Below, piece after piece: positions 1 through 8,781 of a stretch of 64,000 nucleotides of DNA (positions are counted from its first letter, which is position 1; each line of letters begins with the position of its first letter). The stretch lies in the NCBI GenBank assembly GCA_012729225.1, contig JAAYDO010000052.1, forward strand, positions 21,619 through 85,618, given 5' to 3'. A program made the position numbers and the translations under genes. The notes beneath the pieces were generated by a model. That model was not told the DNA's origin, searched no databases, and worked only from the letters and a program-made list of their open reading frames with translations. Source of the stretch: Bacteroidales bacterium (GTDB taxonomy: Bacteria > Bacteroidota > Bacteroidia > Bacteroidales > Bacteroidaceae).

Positions 1-391
1 ATACAACAAAATTGCCTATAGTATGATAAAGAGATCGAAACCTTGTTACCCTCTGAAGCATTTTTTCATCCGGCTCAAAGTGATTGAGTCCCAAGAATCC
101 CCCTTCTTCCACTGGCTTTCCAAAAGTGGTGTTGAAGGTATTAATGGTATCACCTCGATACTTCCAATCTCCAAGTGTATCATAATTCATGTTTTTCCAT
201 ACACCTTCAAATACCAAAGCATAGATTGCTCTGGATATATTCGTGTTATCGCAGTCAAAAGAACTACCATTACAGGACCCATATTTTCTGTCACCTTGCA
301 ACTGGGCAATATCGAAACTAACAAGTTTGTTTATATTGCCTTGTAGCTTTTCATCCACAAAATCATTAATGAGACTAACAGGATTAATCAT
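1..391 (-). CDS. Partial CDS (C-terminus beyond left edge), hypothetical protein MINPVSLINDFVDEKLQGNINKLVSFDIAQLQGDRKYGSCNGSSFDCDN...RVTRFRSLYHTIGNFVV
   Basis: Manual reverse-strand translation from ATG at 391 is open for 130 codons to base 1; absent from the ORF track because no stop lies in the window. The 'LYHTIGNFVV' ending resembles Bacteroidales hypothetical proteins of the DUF6994 kind (from memory). Confidence 0.75.
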   Translation of the reverse strand, partial: MINPVSLINDFVDEKLQGNINKLVSFDIAQLQGDRKYGSCNGSSFDCDNTNISRAIYALVFEGVWKNMNYDTLGDWKYRGDTINTFNTTFGKPVEEGGFLGLNHFEPDEKMLQRVTRFRSLYHTIGNFVV

Positions 392-611
392 ATCGTTATT
401 CTTTTATTGTCCATGTCAAGCAATTTAATAAACCTAATGAATGAACCATTCCATTTCCTACAATAATTGGTGTCATATCCGCACCAACCATACATCTATT
501 ATATTCTGTGCCGTATTGAACACTTTTGAGTGCAACCTGATGCTTGTCATCTTTCACCCTTAGGCGAAGATGGCAAGATAAGGCTGAAATGAAAAAGAAA
601 ATCCGCAAGGG

Positions 612-1577
612 TCAATTAAGCCATGGAATCACAGATCTTATCATCTTCTTTCCGAAAAGACCTTTGGAATCATCATCAGTGAGTTCGCTCTCAATGGTGA
701 CTGACGATTGCATCAGATGGTCAAGAAGTCCCTTTTCCACGTATCTCTCCCGAACGAAGTTCATTCTTTGAGCATTGCCATGAGTGATGGCATATAATTT
801 AGACAATGTGGCATCATTCAAGGTTTGATCTGATTGGAGAAAATAGTTGCTTACTTCTGTCTCACCAAATCGCATGACTGCATGGGAGGCACATCTGATA
901 TTAGAATCTCTGAACAGACCTTTTATCTTATCCCAATTGCCAGAGAACACATATCTGGCATGGTCAAAATAGATGGAGTCAAAAATCTTCTGCACACCTC
1001 CGAAAAGTTCTGATGGAATATGGTCAAAACCGTCGAAGACGAAATATAAGGGCTGATCCATCAGACGAAAACGACGAAGAATGTCACAATAGATACTGGT
1101 CAGCCTTTCAACTCGTAGTGGTGATGGAGCGTAACCAGTCCTTTTCCCATACAAGAACCAGCATAGTTGATTCAGCAGGTCATGTTCCATCACCTCCGGA
1201 TTCAAGCGTCCTCTCTCCATTCCATTATAAAAATAGCTCACGCAGTTCTCAGAGTGACAATCCACAAACTGAGCCAGCAAGGTAGTGAGTCCCACACCTT
1301 TTTCGCCTGTGAAACATATCACATGATTTCGTTCCAGTTGCTCTTCGGCATCGGCTATATCTCCCCTTCGGCTCATCTCGTTCTCCGCAGGAAAAGGAAA
1401 GGTGGAACTGTAATATTTCATGTTCACCACACATGGCGCATCCGTTTCTATGCGCTGGGGATACACATACTGGAGCATGGATGGCTGATTGAGAAAGATG
1501 TTTTGTATGGAATAGGTGGCATTAGGCAGTATCTGATTCTTACCGCCCTTGATGTCTATATTCATATCGTTTGGCAT
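612..1577 (-). CDS. P-loop ATPase (AAA/STAND-like) with N-terminal GGKNQILPNAT motif
   Basis: Walker A-like CFTGEKGVGLTTLL, Walker B-like LYFVFDGFDHI. Start trimmed from 1691 to 1577 (or 1565) because the upstream part of the ORF is intergenic repeat. Confidence 0.75.
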   Translation of the reverse strand: MPNDMNIDIKGGKNQILPNATYSIQNIFLNQPSMLQYVYPQRIETDAPCVVNMKYYSSTFPFPAENEMSRRGDIADAEEQLERNHVICFTGEKGVGLTTLLAQFVDCHSENCVSYFYNGMERGRLNPEVMEHDLLNQLCWFLYGKRTGYAPSPLRVERLTSIYCDILRRFRLMDQPLYFVFDGFDHIPSELFGGVQKIFDSIYFDHARYVFSGNWDKIKGLFRDSNIRCASHAVMRFGETEVSNYFLQSDQTLNDATLSKLYAITHGNAQRMNFVRERYVEKGLLDHLMQSSVTIESELTDDDSKGLFGKKMIRSVIPWLN

Positions 1578-1594
1578 AGGTAATATTAGATTGA

Positions 1595-1682
1595 AAAACG
1601 AACAATGCTTCATTGACCAACGAACAATGCTTCGATGGTTGATGAACAATGCTTCGATAGCCAACGAAGCATTGTTCGTTTT
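1595..1682. repeat. Array A of 22-bp palindromic-core repeat family; ends form a perfect 17-bp inverted repeat
   Basis: Units at 1599, 1621, 1643, 1665, 22 bp apart: CGAACAATGCTTCATTGACCAA / CGAACAATGCTTCGATGGTTGA / TGAACAATGCTTCGATAGCCAA / CGAAGCATTGTTCG...; AAAACGAACAATGCTTC (1595-1611) vs GAAGCATTGTTCGTTTT (1666-1682). Confidence 0.95.
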
Positions 1683-1699
1683 GGGTTGCAACAGAGTGG

Positions 1700-2122
1700 T
1701 TATTTCTTAAGAGGTTTGTACTTGGCTAAAGCATCATTGATGCGGGCACGGACATTGGAGACAGAAGTGCCTTTTTCCAGTTTGGGAGCATGCGTCAGCA
1801 GGAGGCTGATGAAGCGTTCCTTCACTGCATCTTCTTTTGTCACTTTAGGCTCTTGCTCCACCATCTTAATGACAATCATGGCAAGTTCGGTGGCTGAGGT
1901 GCAGGTTGCCAACTGGGCAAGATAGCCCTTGAGGTTTTCCACATTATTTATATATAAGGCGAGCGGATGCTCTTCTGTGGAGGATGAACAGGAGGGATAG
2001 CCCTTGAGCATCTTCCGAGCAAGTTCGTCTCCATAGAAATGTTGTTCTGCCTTGGTGGCATTGGGAAGAATCTGGTTGTTTCCACCAGAAATGTTGAAAA
2101 TGATTTGAGTCTTTTCTTCCAT
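1700..2122 (-). CDS. Small protein with N-terminal GGNNQILPNAT motif, function unknown
   Basis: MEEKTQIIFNISGGNNQILPNATKAEQHFYG...; start trimmed to the internal Met at 2122; directly upstream of the ATPase gene on the same strand. Confidence 0.75.
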   Translation of the reverse strand: MEEKTQIIFNISGGNNQILPNATKAEQHFYGDELARKMLKGYPSCSSSTEEHPLALYINNVENLKGYLAQLATCTSATELAMIVIKMVEQEPKVTKEDAVKERFISLLLTHAPKLEKGTSVSNVRARINDALAKYKPLKK

Positions 2123-2202
2123 TGTGAATGAATATGTTTTAGGTTGATAATGAATGAGCAATCAATAGATCACGAACGGATTATAAACGCTTATGAACGC
2201 AT

Positions 2203-2234
2203 TTGCAAAGAGAAGCCGCCATGTTGTACCTTCG
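2203..2234 (+). promoter_or_regulatory. Candidate Bacteroidetes-type promoter (TTG ... TACCTTCG)
   Basis: TTG at 2203 and TACCTTCG at 2227-2234 approximate the -33/-7 (TTTG / TAnnTTTG) consensus. Confidence 0.45.
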
Positions 2235-2240
2235 CATCGT

Positions 2241-2374
2241 CAAAAGTCAATGACGAGTCGGGATGTGTTGATTGGCAGTTTCGAAACCAGGCCTGATGCC
2301 AAGCGACAACAAGGACTTCCGAAGTGATGATGACAATTCAACGATTTATTCATTAATAAAAAAAAGTTTTAATT
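2241..2374 (+). ncRNA. Candidate structured 5' leader of the HU-like gene
   Basis: Nested complementarity: UCGGGA 2258-2263 / UUCCGA 2317-2322; UGUUG 2266-2270 / CAACA 2307-2311; UUGGCA 2272-2277 / UGCCAA 2297-2302, enclosing GUUUCGAAAC and CAGGCCUG. Confidence 0.45.
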
Positions 2375-2956
2375 ATGATTAATTACAGCGTTTTTTTGAT
2401 GAAGAACATTCAGAAACCTGATGAACCTAAAAGGGCATTTGCCAAGAATCAGGTGAATGAGGTATGGTCTTTCGACAAGTTTGTGAAACACATTTCAGAC
2501 CACAATGGCGTATATACATGTGGCACGGTCAAGGGTGTGATTGCCGACATGTGTGACTGCCTGGTGGAGCAATTGCTCAACGGCAACAAGATTCAGATGG
2601 GTGAACTGGGCGACTTTAGTTTGTCCCTCAAGAGTGAGGGTGCTGACTCTATGACGAACTTTACGGTTAGGAACATCAAGGAGGTGAAGATTATTTTCTC
2701 TCCAGGCAAGGACTTCGAGAATCTGGTGAACCGTACTGAATTCAACATGGTGGCAAGCCGTGTGGCTCAATCTGCCACTCTCAAGGCCGAGAAGACAGGG
2801 TTGAAGACCGTGGATCTTGAATCCGTCAAGAAATCTCCCACTCCAAAACCATCTACAGAAGGTTCTGACTCTGGCGAATCTACTGGTGGCGGAACAGCAA
2901 CAGGTAGCAACACGGGTGGCGGATCTGATGATGGCGAAGAGATGGAACACAACTAA
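2375..2956 (+). CDS. HU-like (DNABII/HU-HIG type) DNA-binding protein with low-complexity acidic tail
   Basis: Shape of Bacteroidales HU-like proteins: ...GVIADMCDCLVEQLLNGNKIQMGELGDFSLSLKSEGA...FTVRNIKEVKIIFSPGKDFENL... Confidence 0.8.
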   Translation: MINYSVFLMKNIQKPDEPKRAFAKNQVNEVWSFDKFVKHISDHNGVYTCGTVKGVIADMCDCLVEQLLNGNKIQMGELGDFSLSLKSEGADSMTNFTVRNIKEVKIIFSPGKDFENLVNRTEFNMVASRVAQSATLKAEKTGLKTVDLESVKKSPTPKPSTEGSDSGESTGGGTATGSNTGGGSDDGEEMEHN

Positions 2957-3126
2957 GCGATTGGAGGTCTGGTGAAGAGTGAATCATGAAAGTAGAGATG
3001 CCAGGAATGCCAAAGGCTTACTGAATGAATTTGCTTATAGCCCTGAGTGCATTCTCTTTCATGATTCGCGATTCCAGCCTTTCTGTTGATTTTCAATTAT
3101 TATTTCATATTTAATCTCTATAACTT

Positions 3127-3249
3127 ATGGTACTTGGTCAAACAAACAACAAGATTTCGTGGACGAAAGTCCTTCATGTAGTGGTTCAGGCGGTCATCGC
3201 CGCCCTTACTGCTCTGGGTGTCAGCAGTTGCTACTCCCCTATTCTCTAA
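3127..3249 (+). CDS. Smalltalk-type small protein (40 aa) MVLGQTNNKISWTKVLHVVVQAVIAALTALGVSSCYSPIL
   Basis: Manual translation ATG 3127 to TAA 3249; one hydrophobic segment ending GVSSC; sits between HU-like and amidase genes, the recognised context of the NCBI 'smalltalk protein' family. Too short for the ORF track. Confidence 0.8.
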   Translation: MVLGQTNNKISWTKVLHVVVQAVIAALTALGVSSCYSPIL

Positions 3250-3347
3250 CATGCAGATTTGTGAAGCAGTCCAGTGCAGCAGGTGGATGTTGTGCTGGTC
3301 TGCTGAACAAAAAGATGTTCTCTGATATACTATAGTATTGTCTAAAA

Positions 3348-3827
3348 GTGTGTGATATGTATATGCTGGAAAAAGATGTGAAATACATTGTATTGCACTG
3401 CTCTGCAACCAGAAGCAATCAAGCCTACACGGTGGAGCAACTGACCCGTGACCATCAGGCTCGTGGCTTCCGCACGGTCGGCTATCACTTCTATATTCGT
3501 CAGGATGGAAGCGTGACCCAACATCGTAAACTTCTGGAGGCAGGTGCTCATGCAATGGGCTATAATCATTGCTCTATCGGTATCTGCTATGAAGGTGGAC
3601 TGGATGTGAACGGCAATCCTTGTGACACTCGCACGGAGGCTCAAAAGAGAGGTTTGCTCGATCTCTTCATCATCCTGTCAAAGATGTTTCCCGAAGCAAA
3701 GGTGGTAGGCCACTGTGAGTTGCCTCATGTTCACAAGGCATGTCCCTGCATCGACATGGAAACATGGCGCAAGGAACTGGCAGCACATGTGAAGCATTTC
3801 AAGTTTGCAAAAGACTGTTGCCGCTAA
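3348..3827 (+). CDS. N-acetylmuramoyl-L-alanine amidase (T7-lysozyme/PGRP-like)
   Basis: YIVLHCSATRSNQAYTVEQLTRDHQARGFRTVGYHFYIRQDGSV...HCSIGICYEGG...VVGHCELPHVHKACPC; catalytic His/Cys pattern. Confidence 0.9.
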   Translation: MCDMYMLEKDVKYIVLHCSATRSNQAYTVEQLTRDHQARGFRTVGYHFYIRQDGSVTQHRKLLEAGAHAMGYNHCSIGICYEGGLDVNGNPCDTRTEAQKRGLLDLFIILSKMFPEAKVVGHCELPHVHKACPCIDMETWRKELAAHVKHFKFAKDCCR

Positions 3828-3995
3828 GTAATCCTGCAGACTCTGCAATGGTTGTTGCAGAGAAGGAACAGGATAAGCCGATGTGTTCAGACCTGAAGAA
3901 CAAGGCGAAGTATGTGTATTATAGATGTAAGGCATCAGGCTTCATAGATGAGAAACTGTGCACATCACAGATGCAAGAAGCAATGCTTCATGAAA

Positions 3996-4022
3996 AGAGG
4001 CGGGTCATGATGACCCGCCTCT
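3996..4022. terminator. Strong hairpin, likely bidirectional terminator
   Basis: AGAGGCGGGTCA-TGA-TGACCCGCCTCT, perfect 12-bp stem between the amidase and oadB-like 3' ends. Confidence 0.75.
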
Positions 4023-4069
4023 TACTTCAGCAATATATGTAAGCGGTATGAATCGCTTGAGAGAACCAA

Positions 4070-5242
4070 TTATGAGAGGAATCCGAGAAGGACACCAGCG
4101 GCTACAGCAGAACCAATCACACCTGCTACGTTTGGACCCATAGCGTGCATGAGCAGGTAGTTGTGTGGATCGGCTTTGAGACCTTCATTCTGAGAGATGC
4201 GTGCCGCCATAGGAACGGCACTCACACCAGCATTACCAATGAGTGGGTTGATCTGCTGATTCTTTGGAAGGAACAGGTTCATGACATGAACAAAGATAAC
4301 ACCACTTGCGGTAGCAATGATGAATGCAAAAGCACCGAGTGCGAAGATCTTGACTGTGGCAAGCGTGAGGAACTCGGATGCCTGAGTGGAGCAACCCACG
4401 GTGAGTCCGAGAAGCATCACAACAATGTCGTTGAGAGCATTGCCTGCTGTCTTTGCAAGACGTGTGGTCTTGGTAGATTCCTTCAGGAGATTACCAAAGA
4501 AGAGCATGCCGAGCAATGGCAGACCTGATGGCACGATGAAGGTGGTGATGAGGAGTCCGACAATGGGGAAGAGCATCTTCTCTGTCTGGCTCACGGCACG
4601 TGCTGGCTCCATCTTGATTTCACGTTGCTTCTTGGTTGTGAGAAGTTTCATGATACTTGGCTGGATGACAGGCACGAGAGCCATGTAGGAATATGCGCAC
4701 ACGGCAATAGCACCCATGAGGTTTGGACTCAATTTGCTAGAGAGGAAGATGGCTGTAGGACCGTCAGCACCGCCAATGATAGCGATACCAGCTGCCTGAT
4801 TAGGCTCAAATCCCATAGCAAGTGCAATCATATATGCACCGAAGATACCAAACTGTGCTGCTGCACCAATGAGCATGAGTTTAGGATTGGCAATGAGAGC
4901 ACCGAAGTCAGTCATAGCACCAATGCCGAGGAACACAAGGGGAGGATACCATCCGAGGCGTACACCTTGATAGAAGATATTGAGCACGGAGTTGTCCTCG
5001 TAGAGGCCAATCTCAAGACCTGCTGTCTTGAACGGAATATTTCCCAAAATGATGCCGAGACCTATTGGGATGAGGAGCAAAGGCTCGAAGTTCTTCTTGA
5101 TGGCAAGCCAGATGAAGAATGCACCAACAGCAATCATGATAATGTTGGCCCACTCCACATTGGCAAAACCAGTGTAGGTGAGGAAGTCTGCAAGCTTTGT
5201 TCCGATGAATTCCATAGTGGAAATACTTTCGAGTAACATCAT
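4070..5242 (-). CDS. Sodium-ion-translocating decarboxylase subunit beta
   Basis: OadB/MmdB-like membrane protein: GIAIIGGADGPTAIFLSSKLSPNLMGAIAVCAYSYMALVPVIQP; operon context. Confidence 0.92.
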   Translation of the reverse strand: MMLLESISTMEFIGTKLADFLTYTGFANVEWANIIMIAVGAFFIWLAIKKNFEPLLLIPIGLGIILGNIPFKTAGLEIGLYEDNSVLNIFYQGVRLGWYPPLVFLGIGAMTDFGALIANPKLMLIGAAAQFGIFGAYMIALAMGFEPNQAAGIAIIGGADGPTAIFLSSKLSPNLMGAIAVCAYSYMALVPVIQPSIMKLLTTKKQREIKMEPARAVSQTEKMLFPIVGLLITTFIVPSGLPLLGMLFFGNLLKESTKTTRLAKTAGNALNDIVVMLLGLTVGCSTQASEFLTLATVKIFALGAFAFIIATASGVIFVHVMNLFLPKNQQINPLIGNAGVSAVPMAARISQNEGLKADPHNYLLMHAMGPNVAGVIGSAVAAGVLLGFLS

Positions 5243-5279
5243 GTTATTGTTTTTTTAGTGATTGACAATATTACATTTG

Positions 5280-5708
5280 TTACGCGATGACGACAAGGAT
5301 TGAACCTTCCATCACTGTATCACCCTTCTGCACCTTGATTTCCTGAATCTTACCATCATGCTCTGCATCGATATTGTTTTCCATCTTCATGGCCTCAAGC
5401 ACAACAACGGTCTGCCCCTTCTTGATTTCTTGACCAACTGTGACTTTGATATCGTTGATAGTGCCTGGCAGTGGAGCACGGAGTGCTGACACACCTGCAG
5501 CAACTGCTTCCTGAGCTGCTTTTGGAGCTTCGACAGTCTTGACAGGTGCTGCTACAGCACGCACAACTGGCTTTGGCTGAGCAACTGGCTTCTCAAGTTC
5601 TACATCAAACTCGATGCCGTTTACTTCGACTTTAGCGATGTTCTCTTCAATACCGTTGATTTTCACATTGTATGGAACACCTTGAATCTTATAATTATAT
5701 TCTTTCAT
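5280..5708 (-). CDS. Biotin carboxyl carrier subunit of methylmalonyl-CoA decarboxylase
   Basis: C-terminal VVLEAMKMENNIDAEHDGKIQEIKVQKGDTV biotinyl domain after an Ala/Pro/Val linker. Confidence 0.93.
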   Translation of the reverse strand: MKEYNYKIQGVPYNVKINGIEENIAKVEVNGIEFDVELEKPVAQPKPVVRAVAAPVKTVEAPKAAQEAVAAGVSALRAPLPGTINDIKVTVGQEIKKGQTVVVLEAMKMENNIDAEHDGKIQEIKVQKGDTVMEGSILVVIA

Positions 5709-5728
5709 GTTGTTTGTCTATTATTTAT

Positions 5729-6706
5729 TCAATTCTGCGTGATGACTTGTGGAACTTCACGGAGTTCGTGGCTCTTGTCTGACCATGTGCTTGGAGTCTG
5801 AGTGATGGTGAGGATACCTGACTCAAGGTCATGTGTTCCACCGAAGTACTCGTGGAGAGCCAAACCGATAACGGCTGCATAGGTCTCAATCTCGACACCC
5901 TTGGTCTCTGTAGTACCCTGCTTGGCCATCTCTACCATCTTGGCTGCCTTCTCGTGGATGGCACGGATGGCACGCACACGAGCAAGTTTGGCTGCACGGT
6001 TCATGGCCCAACCGAAGATGTGGAAGAAGACGAACAGAAGAACCAGACATGAGAACACAACACCCATACACATGAGTGTCATAGCTATACCGTATGGGTC
6101 TTTCTCTTTGAACTCCTTGACTGCATTGCTCTTGAAGGAGACATTGGGAGCGTTTGGAGTGACCTGTTCTGCTGGTACGACATTCCACTCATCACCTATA
6201 CGGGCATAACTGCTACCTGCTACCATTGGCTCCACACGAACAGAGTCGATGAGATCCACAGCATTTCCGTCAAACAGATAGACTGTGAAGGGTTCATCCG
6301 TAGGAAGTGTGAAATTCAAATGGAGCGTACCACGGTTGGTATTTCCATCGGCAAAGAACGTGATACGTTGCTTGGCTGATAGAGAGGTGCGTGGGTCGCC
6401 CGCAGAAATAAGAGACATGTGCTTTTCGCGCTCTGGCGCTGACATATTCTTGTCGAGCACTGCTGGATCGATTGTGAGGAAGCACTTCCTTATGTCATGG
6501 GTAGAATAAGAAGAGTTCTCAATCTCAATCCACGAAGCAGGCTCACCATATTCATCCACATAACTTTCTGATGGACACTTTACTGTGTCGCATTGCTCAC
6601 AGGAATAATGCACAAAGACCTCATTAATCTTGAATTCATGAGCACCTTGAGCAAAAGCTGTAGAGGAAGCGATGAGGAATGAAACAATTGATAGTAACTT
6701 TCTCAT
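5729..6706 (-). CDS. OadG-like decarboxylase subunit with signal peptide and lamin-tail-like N-terminal domain
   Basis: Signal peptide MRKLLSIVSFLIASSTAFAQ; ...YGEPASWIEIENSS...; single TM VFSCLVLLFVFFHIFGWAM; between BCCP and carboxyltransferase genes. Confidence 0.75.
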   Translation of the reverse strand: MRKLLSIVSFLIASSTAFAQGAHEFKINEVFVHYSCEQCDTVKCPSESYVDEYGEPASWIEIENSSYSTHDIRKCFLTIDPAVLDKNMSAPEREKHMSLISAGDPRTSLSAKQRITFFADGNTNRGTLHLNFTLPTDEPFTVYLFDGNAVDLIDSVRVEPMVAGSSYARIGDEWNVVPAEQVTPNAPNVSFKSNAVKEFKEKDPYGIAMTLMCMGVVFSCLVLLFVFFHIFGWAMNRAAKLARVRAIRAIHEKAAKMVEMAKQGTTETKGVEIETYAAVIGLALHEYFGGTHDLESGILTITQTPSTWSDKSHELREVPQVITQN

Positions 6707-6712
6707 AATGCT

Positions 6713-8278
6713 TTACAATGGAATATTGCCGTGCTTCTTAGCAGGATTTGTGAGTGACTTATTGGCAAGCTGCTCAAGTGCGCGAATCACACGGAAGCGT
6801 GTGTTGCGTGGCTCAATCACATCGTCGATGTAGCCATACTTAGCAGCTTGATAAGGATTGGCGAAGAGCTTAGAGTATTCTTCTTCCTTTTCTGCAATAA
6901 ATGCCTTGGCATCGCCACCCTCATCCTTTATCTTCTTTGCCTCGCGAGCGTAAAGCACTGCTGCTGCACCACTTGCACCCATCACGGCAATTTCTGCTGA
7001 TGGCCATGCATAGTTGATGTCGCCACGAAGTTGCTTACAAGACATCACGATGTGTGAACCACCATAAGACTTACGGAGAGTGATGGTCACCTTTGGCACT
7101 GTAGCCTCTCCATAAGCGTAGAGAAGTTTAGCACCATGAAGGATGACTGCATTGTATTCCTGACCTGTGCCTGGAAGGAAGCCTGGCACATCTACGAAAC
7201 TGACAATTGGAATATTGAAGGCATCGCAGAAACGAACGAAGCGTGCACCCTTACGAGAAGCATTGCAGTCAAGCACACCAGCAAACTTAGATGGCTGGTT
7301 GGCTACGATACCTACTGAACGTCCATTGAAGCGTGCGAAACCTACAATGATGTTCTGAGCAAAGTTAGGTTGCACCTCCAAAAACTCGCTATTATCAACT
7401 GTAGCTGCAATGACCTTATACATGTCGTATGCCTGATTTGGATTGTCTGGAATAATCTCATTGAGAGAATCCTCAAGACGGTCGATTGGGTCAGTGCATT
7501 CCACACGTGGAGTCTCCTCATGGTTGTTCTGTGGAATATAGGAGATGAGTTGCTGGATCATAGCCATTGCCTCTTCTTCTGTAGATGCGGTGAAATGAGT
7601 AACACCAGACTTGGTTGAGTGAACTGACGCACCACCGAGGCTTTCCTGATCAACATCCTCACCTGTGACAGTCTTGACCACTGCAGGACCTGTGAGGAAC
7701 ATGAAAGATGTGTTTTCCATCATGAGCGTGAAGTCGGTGAGGGCTGGTGAATACACTGCACCACCTGCACATGGACCGAAGATACCTGAAATCTGTGGAA
7801 CAACACCTGATGCCATGATGTTGCGCTGGAAGATTTCAGCATAACCAGCCAGGGCATTGATACCTTCCTGGATACGTGCACCACCTGAGTCATTGATGCC
7901 GATGACTGGAGCACCTACCTTCATTGCCATATCCATAATCTTGCAGATTTTCTGTGACATGGTCTCAGAGAGTGAACCTGCATTGACTGTGAAATCTTGA
8001 GCGAAGATGAAGACGAGACGTCCACCAATTGTACCAGAACCTGTTACCACACCATCACCAAGATACTGTTTCTTCTCCATGCCGAAGTTGGTGCAACGGT
8101 GGAGTTTGAACATGTCATACTCTTCAAAACTGCCCTCGTCAAGGAGCATGGCAATACGTTCACGGGCTGTAAACTTGCCTTTAGCGTGTTGCTTGTCGAT
8201 AGCCTTCTCGCCACCGCCAAGACGCGCTTTCTGTCGGAGTTCTATCAACTCCTGTATTCTTTCTGTTTGCTTTGACAT
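6713..8278 (-). CDS. mmdA: Methylmalonyl-CoA decarboxylase / acyl-CoA carboxylase carboxyltransferase subunit
   Basis: [50 protein letters not shown] motifs of the carboxyltransferase family. Confidence 0.92.
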   Translation of the reverse strand: MSKQTERIQELIELRQKARLGGGEKAIDKQHAKGKFTARERIAMLLDEGSFEEYDMFKLHRCTNFGMEKKQYLGDGVVTGSGTIGGRLVFIFAQDFTVNAGSLSETMSQKICKIMDMAMKVGAPVIGINDSGGARIQEGINALAGYAEIFQRNIMASGVVPQISGIFGPCAGGAVYSPALTDFTLMMENTSFMFLTGPAVVKTVTGEDVDQESLGGASVHSTKSGVTHFTASTEEEAMAMIQQLISYIPQNNHEETPRVECTDPIDRLEDSLNEIIPDNPNQAYDMYKVIAATVDNSEFLEVQPNFAQNIIVGFARFNGRSVGIVANQPSKFAGVLDCNASRKGARFVRFCDAFNIPIVSFVDVPGFLPGTGQEYNAVILHGAKLLYAYGEATVPKVTITLRKSYGGSHIVMSCKQLRGDINYAWPSAEIAVMGASGAAAVLYAREAKKIKDEGGDAKAFIAEKEEEYSKLFANPYQAAKYGYIDDVIEPRNTRFRVIRALEQLANKSLTNPAKKHGNIPL

Positions 8279-8367
8279 AAAATATTTATGATTATGAAGA
8301 GTGGTGTACGATGTGACTGTACTTCTGAAAAAGAAGACTGTGCATCGTGCACCACTTATAGTTTACA

Positions 8368-8781
8368 TCATTTGTTCTGTGGCTCGCAAAGTTCTGTGAG
8401 GACACCTGCCGTGGTCTTTGGATGCAGGAAGCCAATTAACATCTGTTCTGCACCTGGACGTGGGGTCTTGTCGATAAGACGCATGCCCTTGCCTTCAGCC
8501 TCTACGAGTGCCTCTGCCACGCCATCTTCTACGGCAAATGCCACATGGTGAACGCCTTTGCCACCCTTCTCAAGCCATTTTGCCACTGCAGACTCTGGTG
8601 ATGTAGGTTCGAGAAGTTCAATCTTTACTTCACCTACCTTGAGGAAAGCAGTCTTTACCTTTTGGTCTTCTACTTCCTCCACAGCATAGCACTTGAGCCC
8701 AAGCACATTTTCAAAATAAGGAAGCACTGCATCAATGCTCTCCACACCTATTCCTAGGTGATCAATTCTTGAAATTTTCAT
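8368..8781 (-). CDS. mce: Methylmalonyl-CoA epimerase
   Basis: RIDHLGIGVESIDAVLPYFENVLGL...GKGVHHVAFAVED (VOC fold); adjacent to decarboxylase genes. Confidence 0.92.
   Translation of the reverse strand: MKISRIDHLGIGVESIDAVLPYFENVLGLKCYAVEEVEDQKVKTAFLKVGEVKIELLEPTSPESAVAKWLEKGGKGVHHVAFAVEDGVAEALVEAEGKGMRLIDKTPRPGAEQMLIGFLHPKTTAGVLTELCEPQNK

Noticed and set aside
3971-3992. Possible single 22-bp family unit (GAAGCAATGCTTCATG)
   Set aside because: Only one partial match, no second unit at 22-bp spacing; may be coincidence.
3740-4042. 100-aa plus-strand ORF after the amidase
   Set aside because: Overlaps the amidase in another frame and runs through the terminator hairpin; no recognisable protein character.
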